Shown here in pieces: positions 46,746-58,200 of a stretch of 64,000 nucleotides of DNA. The stretch covers positions 124,001 to 188,000 of the forward strand of contig NW_025936313.1 of the NCBI RefSeq assembly GCF_000764305.2. The letters are read 5' to 3'. The position numbers and the translations under genes were made by a program. Position 1 is the stretch's first letter. Each line of letters starts with the position of its first letter. The notes beneath the pieces were generated by a model. It was given only the letters and a program-made list of their open reading frames with translations, was not told the origin of the DNA and ran no database searches. The stretch comes from Hyalella azteca (lineage: Eukaryota > Arthropoda > Malacostraca > Amphipoda > Hyalellidae).

Positions 46746-48052
46746 GGGAAACATGGGCAAAGGGACCACTGCATGTCACGGGCCCATAGCGGGTTTCCCG
46801 CTAGGTATGTCAGATATTGGTCCGTGCGCTCTACCGCCGGTCGACGGTTTTACTGGACTGAAGTGTGTGGCTCTGCGTTTTACCAAGAGTTTGCGTTGGT
46901 AAGTTACGTGCAAATAACTGTTTTAGCTCAAATAAAAGTTTTTTGCTGCTAAATAAAACTGTTTTCGATTACTCTAAATGAAACTTTTGAATGTACTGTG
47001 AACTATTTTTGAAAGTATTATTTATAGGGATAATTTTGAGTTCAAGTTTAAACTATTAGCTTTTAAAATAAAATGTTGACACGATATAAATTGAAATGAT
47101 ACTAAGTGGGGCAATGGGCCCATGCGTGTCAAGGTGCAAAGCGCCCATGGTGGGCTCAATACCCTCTGTGAAGTTTTGTGTACATCGTTAGATTTGTCTC
47201 AATACACTCTACAAAACTATGACTAGCTTTTTGAATTACAAATTATGCTTCATATTGTATGATTTTTTTTGCCGCCTCAAGACAGTAGGTTCTAATTTCA
47301 AATTATGCGTATATATGACCCGTTATCTTTCTTTCACCTTTACAAGATTATGCGCAACTATAAGAGGAAGACCAACATATCCAAATATTCTCAAACTGAA
47401 CTTTAGAATCTATAGGAGGAAATTAGGAATGACAAATTACCAAGAGATAAAATTGCCAAGTAAACGTTGCGTCGGCACAAAGACGGCAAGATGAAGCAAC
47501 TTGTAGTTTTTTGTTTAGGAAGATACGATATCTACATCCTTGAAGATGTGGAAGTAACATTAGCTACGCGCATTAAATAAATGCAAAGAAGAATGTTTGG
47601 ACTGACATGTACAGATGTGAGGAAAATTGCAATCAGTGTCGCTGAATGACACAACAAAAATTGCTTATTTAACAGTAGTTAATAAATGAATGAATGTAAT
47701 ATTTTGTATTAAATTTTTCATATTTTAAATTGTAAAGTGTTGTTTTATCATATTTAAAATAGAAAATATGCAATTAGGGTTTAGGGACCATGGGTGGGCG
47801 CCTTGCCCCAAGCCCATGGGCTCTTTGTCCCAGGGGACAAAGGCCCAAAAAAGATTCAAAATGGGCCCATTTTGAATCTGGTTAAAAATAGTGTTTCATT
47901 AAAAAATTAATAACTCTATAGGCGTCTAAGTCACATCATACATTCTTCATTAGTAGTAACTTTAATCAAAACAAACAACTACATCGTATCAATTAAATCT
48001 TCATAAAAATTTAGTTTAGAAAAAGGTGTGGGCCCGCTGCCCCATGTTGCCC
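46746..48052 (+). mobile_element. Pogo-type DNA transposon, longer copy with transposase remains
   Basis: It is flanked by TA on both sides (46744-46745, 48053-48054). The ends are GGGAAACATGGGCAAAGGG and, inverted, GGGCAACATGGGGCAGCG, nearly the same as the short element at 29052-29515, whose two halves match this copy's two ends. The centre holds eroded transposase: MRNYKRKTNISKYSQTEL from 47350 fits the Psq-type helix-turn-helix start of pogo transposases, and MQRRMFGLTCTDVRKIAISV at 47581-47640 fits the downstream FGLT...DVR..A block. Stops interrupt both, and the DDE domain is absent. It inserted in the Penelope relic, so it is younger than that relic. Confidence 0.8.
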
Positions 48053-48080
48053 TATTGATTCAGATGTTTCAGGATAAGGA

Positions 48081-49000
48081 ATAGTAGTTATCCCTTCCAA
48101 TGTTAATGATATTGTTGTAAGACGTCACTTATTATTTGCCTCTCTGAATGATGGAAATACAGGAGTTTTTAATGAATTGTAAGCACGCACGCATGAACTA
48201 CGATATTTATTAAATGATCATGATGTTATATTTTTGAATAATTTTTGTTTAAGAAATGGAATAGCAAAGCATAGTTTTTCCTGTAGAAAATGTGATATTT
48301 ACACGAATTTCACGCCAGCTCAAGGACTACTACACACAGGACATGCATAGCCTATGTCCAGCCTCTGCTAGCAGAGGCGATCGCCTACACTATGAAAATG
48401 CTGTTGTTTTAGTGGCATCAACAAATGATATGCCCATAATTGTTTCATACAATAGTATTACAATGTGTGTAGTAGTCCTTGGTAAAAAAGTCTATGGGTC
48501 TGACCAAGGACTACTACACACATTGTAATACTATTGTATGAAACAATTATGGGCATATCATTTGTTGATGCCACTAAAACACCAGCATTTTCATAGTGTA
48601 GGCGATCGCCTCTGCTAGCAGAGGCTGGACATAGGCTATGCATGTCCTGTGTGTAGTAGTCCTTGCGCCAGCTATAAAATTGGATGCAAACAAATTTCAT
48701 GAACTGGCATTGGTGGGACTGGATATGTATCACTCTATCACGAATATCGAAGAGTCAGAAAATAAATTTTATTTATTTTTTGCGATATTCTTTCTCGGCC
48801 CGCCCGATTGCTATGACATAGAGAGTATCAATAAGTTTTAAATGCACTTGGAGACGAAGACTCGATTGAGATAAAAGCGAACACCAATTCTTTAAAATGT
48901 ATTATAATCATTAATAATACCGACTTACAAATTTCTTTCAACAAACCCAACAATTTGGCTTTGATGATGTATTGGTGTACGGAAACTCTGTGGGGCTTGT
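48081..49000 (+). pseudogene. Unidentified coding-like remnant split by the hAT palindrome
   Basis: Three plus-strand stretches read like protein: VVIPSNVNDIVVRRHLLFAS (48081-48176 frame), ELRYLLNDHDVIFLNNFCLR onward to YTNFTPA (ending at 48320), and, after removal of the 345-bp insert plus one 8-bp duplicate, IKLDANKFHELALVGLDMYH and SITNIEESENKFYLFF in the same frame to about 48780. A third, shifted segment near 48851-49000 gives SIEIKANTNSLKCIIIINNT. A CxxC (SCRKC) is visible. There is no host-gene resemblance and no splice signals. Its place among TE relics suggests a mobile or endogenous viral origin, but I cannot name a family. Confidence 0.4.
48321..48665. mobile_element. Young hAT-like palindromic element (two inverted 162-bp units)
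   Basis: Unit 1 (48321-48482) and unit 2 (48504-48665) are reverse complements with one mismatch seen, separated by 21 bp. Each unit has its own inverted ends: it begins CAAGGACTACTACACACA and finishes TGTGTGTAGTAGTCCTTG or nearly so. The pair is flanked by an exact 8-bp duplication CGCCAGCT (48313-48320 and 48666-48673), the target-site size of hAT elements, and CAAGG ends are compatible with hAT. No transposase is present. Near-identity of the arms points to recent insertion or recent arm conversion. Confidence 0.85.
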
Positions 49001-52000
49001 AGTGACTGGAATTTATATCTCGCACTATCTTTACTGTGAATGTCGCAAATAATTTTATTAAACCTTCAAGCTCGTTGATCATTAATCTCTGAAACAATAT
49101 GTTACTTAATTAGCTTGAATTCGTCTACTTATTTTGTGTTACATCAATTTCACTATGAAATAATTATAAAAATATTCAGTGAATAAATTATCAATTCTTA
49201 AGCACGAATAACATTCGTGTACTTTATGAATAATAAAAAGTTTAGTAAATATTGAAAAACTTTTATTTTTAAAACGTGTCATCAAATATTGTAAATTTTG
49301 TTTAGAATGTCCAGTGGGTAACATTAGCCAATCACGCGTTAGGGTTATTTTCTGGGCATATTTGCTGTGTTAACATCTACTGGGGTAAGCCGCTAAGTTC
49401 TCCGCTAGAATTCAATTCGTACAATGTAATAAAATATTTCAGTGTAACTGTCATAACTGAATTGCTAATTGTGTACTTTGTATTCGTATGGTATTGTTAT
49501 TCCATTGTGTTCAAGTCATTTTTATTCTAACGACCACACCTAAACGTACAGGTGTTGTTCGGCGCCATCCTTCTTTAACCCATCAATAAACTAAATGCAT
49601 CACATTCCATCCTTCAACCTACATGATATTTACATCAACTAATTAGGGAAGAGGGACGGCCGTTGTAACTTTTAACTCAAAATCTCAACTACCAATTTAA
49701 AAACCGCCCTTTTCCTCAGGCTTTGATGATGGAGTGTTGGAAGGTGTTGGGGAACATGAAAGTACAAATATAGTAAATATAATGCCTGTTAATGCAATAC
49801 TTTCTAACTGCACTGTAAACTTAATGGCCTTGCCTTTTATATGAAATATTCCCCGCCCTTTTGCTACAACATTTGGCTGCTCAGCGCGAAATAAAAAAGG
49901 AAGTTTAAGTTAATCACCCTGTAGTTGAATTAAATGAGAACTGTAGCATTAACGGCACTGATAGGTTGGGTTACACCTTATTACACCTCATACATACCTT
50001 TTCGTTTCCTATTCATCAGAATTTTCAATACCTGCGATCAATTTTAAAGTTATTCAATGAGGAGAATAAATTATTGCACACTATACATAGGCATGAATTT
50101 TTAATTTCATGTTAATTTTTCTATGCACTATAAAAATAAAAACTATCAATTATGGTCTCTGATTTACACAGTACGGAACTTAAATTGGAGTTAAAACCTA
50201 AGACTTAACTAAGAAAGACATTTTATTCGATTTTATAATTTACTAATATTTGCAATCGCTTCCTTTCACTTAAAATGCGAACCCGTCGCACTGAAGCAAT
50301 ATTTTAATACTGTGAACGGAGATATTCCTAAAAATATATTTAAACTGTAGATATAGTATCATATGAATAGTTAGTATGCATGTACATATCTAAATAGATA
50401 GATATACAGACGTACTTCAAATCTCGTATCTTGGTTCTGGCCTGCATTGTCACTGTGCTCGTGAATCAAGAGCACAACAATCTAAAATGACCTTCAAGAT
50501 TATTATTTCAGGTTGTATCGTACGGTCAAAGAATAAACTATTAAACATCGTTTGTGGACTTACGAAGAGCGTGTGATATACATTTTAACAAGCAATGCTT
50601 CCAGTTTGTTTGCGTTTGCCTCGGCATTTACTTGTCTGATAATAAAGTTAATGTGATGTGCGTGCTCCAGCTGCTTGTTAATAAGACATGCTTAAGTAAG
50701 AATGACACCAAGCTTGATATATTAAATTCTCAATAATTGCGAATTACCACTTAGGCAATACAAATTAGTATACAAACCCTAAGACCGTCGTACTCCCAAT
50801 CTGAATGTCAGTACCACTTCGCGACGTTAGCTATCAGAACAAACGCGATGATTAAGCGCGATCGAGACATCAAGTGTTTATGCTCAAGATTGCGACCCTC
50901 CAAATTTCCCATCTTGGTCATACCGAGTGGCCATGATTTGTGATATCGCCAGATCAAGTGGACACTAAATTATCGAGAAGTTATTAAGGACTACGACACA
51001 AGCGATGACTTCTCCACAGACTCTTAGCGTACAGGTGAGCTAACATCTCAATAATGTCTTACTGAGTTTGTTGAGAATTAGTACAGAAGTTTTTGAAACA
51101 TACAAATTTATAACTTTTGAATCTATAAACTTCAGTGATTTTGAAGTGTACCATTTGCAAAATTGCCTCACAGTAACGTTATTTAAAATTGCAGATTTCT
51201 CAATTAATTTATGCGCAATGTTTTGAGGAAAACAACTACGACAAAAGTCAAAGAATTTTTTGATTAATGCACAGACATAAAATAGACCGTAAATTATGTC
51301 CAAGATCTCAAAGTTTTCCTTGATGCTCGTCGAATTTTGTTATCGATTATTCGAGAAAAAGTTTATCATAGCTTAATTTAATTTCAACTGCTTATTAATT
51401 TTGGCGTAAATAATTCCACGCTAAATGTCAGCGCAAAATCTTTCGCTAAAAATTGTTAGAATTCCGTCTTGTTGAGGATATTGAATAAAAAGTAATTTTT
51501 CCACCAGAACTTACCAAGGCAAAGCAGTGAAGTCCCTTTGAGGCAGTTGGAAGAAAACAAGCCAGAAGAAAGGTGAGGTTTCAAAACCGCAAGTTTAATA
51601 AAAAAAATTCATCGACTTTGGTCCCGACAGGGTCGCTAACTTTAACGTCGTTAGCAATTTTGAGCTTGACGGACGTCGTTAATTCCAAAATAGCCTGATT
51701 ACTTTCAGTTCCGGGATTTTGCCACTTATTGATTCGATTGCCAATTCGACCCGCTCATTGGCAGTTCACTTTTCGATTCATTTGTTGCTCAGTTATCCCA
51801 TATGCTGATATTATTATAGACTGTTATATAATTACTGATGCTAGAGTCTCGATCTACAGCTCAATAGTATTTTTGTAAAGTTTGCTTGCTGTATTGCGCC
51901 ATTTGCCAGTTAACTCGCGAAATCGATTTTTATTTTATCACCCCTGCTCAAGTTTATATATATGTTCAATAATCTGTTCTAGACTAGATTTGAAGTCTAT

Positions 52001-52259
52001 CTGTCCACTATTTGATCTAAGGGACGCAGTATTTATTTTTTAATTATGACCTCGTATTTTTATTAATTATTTTGGTTTGCTTACAGTAAGTCAATACTGA
52101 TTAAATAACTTTCTCGGATCAAAATTTTTCATTCCGAATTTTCACGTATCAAAATCTCTACGTATTTGAATTTCGCACATCCAAAATTTATTGCATGATC
52201 CGTGTAAAGTTTCGCGAAGTTTATAGAAGGTTCATACAACCCCCAGCAACTCGGCAAGC
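49001..52259. other. Gene-free region upstream of the neprilysin-like gene
   Basis: No convincing coding exon, RNA gene or transposon was recognised. It is AT-rich with scattered short ORFs. It should contain the promoter and possibly a 5' non-coding or cytoplasmic-tail exon of the peptidase gene, because the assigned ATG directly precedes the membrane anchor. Confidence 0.4.
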
Positions 52260-55200
52260 ATGAGGCAGTGGCAAGTGTTGGGCGTGTTGGGCGTCCTGTG
52301 TGTGGCCGCCACCATCGCGCTCAGCGTCACGCTCCCGGAGACACCCAAAGCCAATGGTGAGCAAATTGTGTGGGTGTGGTCGCATATTTCTTTCGAGAAT
52401 CAAATTTATGGTCATGAAACCATAAACGTTCAGCCGTTAATGAATAAAATTCATTAGCATTCATTCTAGCATTCCGAAACAAGTTTTGAGGAAATTGTTA
52501 CGAAATTAGTATTCAAACACAGCGTTGATGTCATACTTTCCAGTTCGATGTTTCAACAGCTATTAATATTTTAGGCATATAAAATAAGAGTCATAATAGT
52601 AACTTTCTTTTTCGGCCGCAGAAAAGAAAATTTATTCCACGAGACATGCAGTGGGCCCAAACCCCGGGCTTCAAGTAGCGTCAGTGCTCAAGCAGGTGAA
52701 TGCATTTCGTTTGTATTTTATTGTTGCATATCATCGATATAATAAAAGTATTAATTCATTGAGCCCATAACACTGTTTGAAAATTCCGATTTGGAGGGGT
52801 GCGTTGAAAAAATATTTTGTATAGATAGAAGAAATTGTTAACCTTTTTCCATGTGCGTTTAGGTCTAGGACATTCGAATTGATGCCGTTAATTTCTGAAC
52901 GAAAAACATCAACTGTGAATTAAAATTATCCTCTGAATTCTTCTCTTTCAGGACACTTGAATTCTCAGAAGCATTAAATTTCAATATTAAGTCCATGATA
53001 TTCACTAATTATTGCAAAATTTCTCACGCTCTTCAGGTTGAGGATGCGAAGAAGACACTTCTTGAAGAGCCAGTCCCCCGCAGTCATCGTCAAAGTCTCG
53101 TCAAGAACAGGAAGGTTTGACGGATGATGAATATTTATATTCAAATATATAACATACAATAAAAAATTGTCCGGGAAAATAATACCTAAATACAAAAAAA
53201 ATTGATCCTAATTTCAAAATCAACCCCATTAGTATGTTAGAGACTTCTGATAGATTCATAGACAACACTCATACACAAACTTAGTAAAATTTCAAAATTG
53301 ATACAAAAAAGTTTTTAATTCGGATTTTGGCTAAAAATAATAGCCAAGTGAGCTATGGCCTGAATAATCTTCACAAATAATCAGATCGTAAGTAATTCCA
53401 GATATCCCTATAACAGATGAAATCGTCCCATCCATCATAAAACGTACTCGATACTTTGCTTTAGTCATGTAGTATATCATATACCCCCAACACTTTTCAA
53501 CACACCCAATGAATAACAACTGTATTCAAACTGCAAACAAATATTACGTTTCATCACAAATGTGCGCTGTTCCGACGTCATGCACTCGCAAACACTTCAT
53601 GAACAATGAAATATCCAAACAATAAATACCGTCTTCCGTCAACAAGCGCCCAAAACCTGGTCCCCCATCAAATCATGACCCACAGCTCTTTACTCAACTC
53701 ACTTCCCTACCCGGCAGCCCCCTCGGTTTCAAAATACACACACCAACCCTGCATTCAACCCGGTGCGTTTGGAGTACGCTTAAGGATCGGCCACACTCCT
53801 ACTCGGCTTTAACACCAACACAAAGGGGCCGGTTGCATCCAAGCGATAATTCCATAACGCATCCGTGTGCAGTCACCGACACCTCACAAGGCTTCTCTAC
53901 ACCTTTGTACCCATAACTACAATAATCACTACACTCACGCATCCCAACGTCAGTTCCCATGACACGTCTAAGTGATTTAAGCCTATCGTCTACATAATCA
54001 AACTATATTCATACATACATACTATACTTGTATTTAAAAATTAAACATTATGGATGGGAGGCGTCATATTTAAACCTCTCACTCTTCCGTGGCAGCTGAA
54101 TAAAGCCTTGACGGATTCTCCCGCACCCTCTTCCGACCCCATCCCCACCAATCACCCAACATACTTCACAAAACAAATCATGCGTTTAACGTTTTTTTAA
54201 CTAAACTTTTCATCAGTCATCACAATATCACAAACCATAATAGAAATTGCTTCATTTTTATTCTAATAATAAAAGTAGATTTATGTTCTGCGCCATATAT
54301 TTTCCTCGTTCCCTCTTCAATAGTTCAATCTCCTCCCTCGTCTTGTTCCTAGCCTTCATCCTACCAGAATTGTTAATACTCCAGCTACTGGAATCTGTAA
54401 CTTATGTTTGCAGCCTTACACGGGCGCCCTCGCAACCAAGGCCGTGAACGGGACACTGGTCTGCGAGACCCCTGAATGTTCGATGGCAGGTAATTGAGAA
54501 CCCATAAACGGGCTTAGAGGTTTTTGTGAAGAAATTACTTAATTTCATACATTTTTCTGAGAAAGAGACACATTTTAAAGAAATTTTAGTCATTCAACCA
54601 TTATTACATGTGTTTTTTATTATTTAGTCCGTTTACTAACACCATTTACTTCGCCATTTAATCAGTGATGTATTTTTATTGGTAAGCTGCTCTGATCAGC
54701 GCCAACATGGACGTGACAGTGAACCCATGTGACGACTTCTTTTCCTTCGCTTGCGGAGGCTTCATCAATAGCCACCCCGCTCCTCCTAAGTAGGTTGAGA
54801 TTATCTACTATTATTTTTGAAAAATGTTGCACGTCGATATTAGTATTACCAACAAACTGATAATAAAACATGCATTCACAAATAGTTCAGTTTTGATGCT
54901 ATGATTTTTTGATATGATTGAGCCAGAATTAGCATGGCCCAGTCAAATTTTTAAATTGAATTCTATCTAATGAATATTCCTTTCAGAAAACATTTGCTTA
55001 TAATAGGAAATATATTTTACGCCTAGTTTTGAGCAGTGTTTATCAACAGAATTTGTGTCGTTCCAGTTCGGGCACATTTGACAATGCGGGTAGCCTTCTC
55101 TCAGAGCGCCTCACGCTGCTGCTGGAGACGCCAGCCGCCGCTTCCGACCCGCCCCCGCTGTTCATGCTCAGGAGGGCGTACAATGCTTGCATGGACACGG

Positions 55201-58200
55201 GTAAGCACCGTGTTGATGCCATCGTGATACTTAGGCTGGTAGTTAGAATGCAGCGAAGTCTGAGAGCGAGTTTTTCGCGACCATCGTGTGAAATCCTTGA
55301 TCTGCCCGAAGCTCGGCCAGTCGTTCCCTCGAGCTTGTACTCTTTGTAATATGATATCCTAGCCAGACCCTTTTTCGCGGCAACTGGTCGCTTTCAGGTG
55401 GCCGAGGAATGGCCAGCGGTCGGCTATAACTAATTGGACTAGGCCGACCAGTGGCCACTTATTATTTCTCGCCTCTCATTGAATTCGCCTGCACCATGCC
55501 GCCCGTCGTGAACTGACAGTTCAGTAATTTACGGCGTCTCGTTCCCCACATACCTTCCACAACGTCTGCATTTGAGCAGTTAGTATGCGGGATTTTCCCT
55601 CCGCGTATCAGCAGGCTCGATCATAACTATTTTTTGGAAGATAATATCTACAACAAGGAGGCTGATCAAGGAATGACGAGTATACCATTCAATGGAGAAT
55701 AAAAATTACAACCCGTTTACATCTTGAAATAAGTGTAAAAGTCGCAGACTTGATGAACAAAGTTGCAGACTTCATGAACAAAGTTTACTATTGTTCAAAG
55801 TATTTCTTGTTCCTGGTCACCGTTTATAAATAAATAGCTAGGTAAGCATGGAAAAATCCATATCGCTATCTCCTTTACGAGTGGAGTAACGTTCAGCCTA
55901 ATTTATTAAGAAACTCTTAGGCAAGAGCCGAGCCTGTTCGTAGCCTCGCGGTTCTCAATCAGAGCCTTAAGAGGCCGGTGGAGCGGCCGCCAGGCGCGTT
56001 AATCCCTATGAGGGTTCTTAACAATGAAGGCAACCAATAACTCTCCTCCTAAATAAGATACAAGTCTGAAATTTGGAATGGTGATCTGGCTAATTATTTT
56101 CAATTAACGGAAAGTAAGATATATTATGTAAACTATGTATTATCACTTTTATCACGAACAAAAATTTTAAACCATATGAAGATCGTAAAATGAGCGAATT
56201 TTTCTAGCGCGACAACATTTTCTAACATTTTCGCGACACAAGTTAATTTAACTATTTATTCTTCATTGACCTCTACACAAAGCATTTCTGAATCATTCTT
56301 TTAGCATTAGATATTAGTCGACATTATTAGTGGTAAGTGAAAATTCCGTAGATTTAAGCAAGGCCTGACCCGGCCATTGTCGTACTGGGTGTAGGCGCAG
56401 CCTACGCTGTGGCAATAAATCTTCTGTCGTTCAAGGTAAACATTCCTTCTTTCCATCAGCTTTCAAAGCCCTTGTCTCAAGCTGCGGAGTCTTTTAAAGG
56501 GTCTAAACTAACAATGCATGTTTCCATGCATCGTCAATAATATGGAAATGTTGTTAAGAGATCGTAAATGAGCATCATGCGTTAGGATGATTACGAAGAG
56601 TTTATCGAAATAATGTTTTAAAATATTAAGAGAATGAATGCATAAACAGCACAATTTAATATAAAATTTCCCATTTGCTACCACACGAACGATTATTTTA
56701 ATGAAAATTATTGAATTAAATGAGCTATAATATAGCATATTGAATTCCAAACTTTAATATTCCGAAACAATAAAGGCTTTAGTAAGAGCGGTTTTCTTTC
56801 CACTTCGATTTTTGTTGTAATGGAGTCTTCCTTCCAAATAAAAGTTAGATTGCGCTAAAATTGTTGTACAGATTACGAAGAGATAATCGTAATTATGTTT
56901 TAAAGTGTGAAGAGAATGAATGCATAAACAGCGCAATGTTATATTTAATTGTCATTTACTCCAACTTGAACGATCATGTTATTTCAAATAATTGAATTCA
57001 TGTAAATTTTGTATTCCTGACAGTCGTTTCACCATAGCTTGGTTGTCGCACAGTACTTTAAAAAGGACACGGGATGCCAATTAGTCACTTGGCGTTTCAA
57101 GAGGGACCTCCCTCTTCCCGCACAATTTGGCGGCAAAGAATTCGGGGGGGAGGGGCGGGGAAAGCGATTTATTGATGAACGAATTAATTCTTAAAGTAAT
57201 TATGCTGGATATTATACCTATGTGTGTGACACAATATTTACGGCATGCAGGTCTTTTATTGGCATGTGTGTACAGGGAATATATACGCATATACTCTGAC
57301 ATTATGGGGATGAGGGTGGAGGGTTTGTGTGTGCGTGTGTACACATCGTACAAGCTCAGTGTGTGTACTTCATGTCCCCACTCCCCTAACGTCAACCACT
57401 GCTGCACACGACTCCCCAATTTCTAGCCACGTCTGCGGCATTAGGGTGAGGGTTTCAAGCTGGAGAAGGTAGCAAGTCGTGAACAATATTCAGCCTTGCA
57501 TAAATCATTCATAACAAACTTTGCATAAATCAACTTTATTAATAAATCATTAACTTAGCATAGATCATTCATAACAAAGAATGACTGGTTGTAAAAATAT
57601 ATGGAGCGATCTAAATGGTGATGTTGTTTATGAATTCATTGGAACATATTAAAAAAATGAAAATTCCAATTTCAATTAGTTAGCACTGCTATGTTACACT
57701 CTCCATTACTGAATAGAGAATGAAAACTACAACGAAAGCATGAATGAAAACATCTCACGAAGAAAAGAATGTTAAACAATTTGGCACAGTTCGTTAAAGA
57801 ATTTTTTAGCCTTCCCAGCGAGGGAATGCGTGACTGCGTGTGTACATTTAAATGCGTTAGAGGGGGTACTTGTAAAAATCTCCCCCCAACCGCTGCCTCC
57901 TCCCCAAGTCCCCTCGCTTCCCCATAGTTGAGTTCCTCTCAAGTCTAAAGCAACCCTCCTCGCCGCATGGCGCGATTGTGACGAGATGCAAAGATTGGAA
58001 GCTGGCTTTCTACTGAATAGGCGTGAACTGCGTACTCATTTTTCCAGGAATTTGAAAGCCGACAATATTCACAACAAATTGCTTTGGGTGTCATAAAATT
58101 AAATAATGAAAGCATTCAAAGCTTTAATTTAAATAATAATTACCATGACACATTTTTGCACATTACTGTTGATGCTTCGTGACTTATATGCATTTTTATT

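Noticed and set aside
48292..48733. Two near-identical ORFs on opposite strands
   Set aside because: They are the same palindrome read in both directions, not genes.
55029..55349. 106-codon open frame
   Set aside because: Only 55067-55200 matches M13 peptidases; the rest is intron read-through on both sides.
57081..57419. 112-codon minus-strand ORF
   Set aside because: It lies in the middle of the repeat-filled intron 5; low-complexity and no family resemblance.
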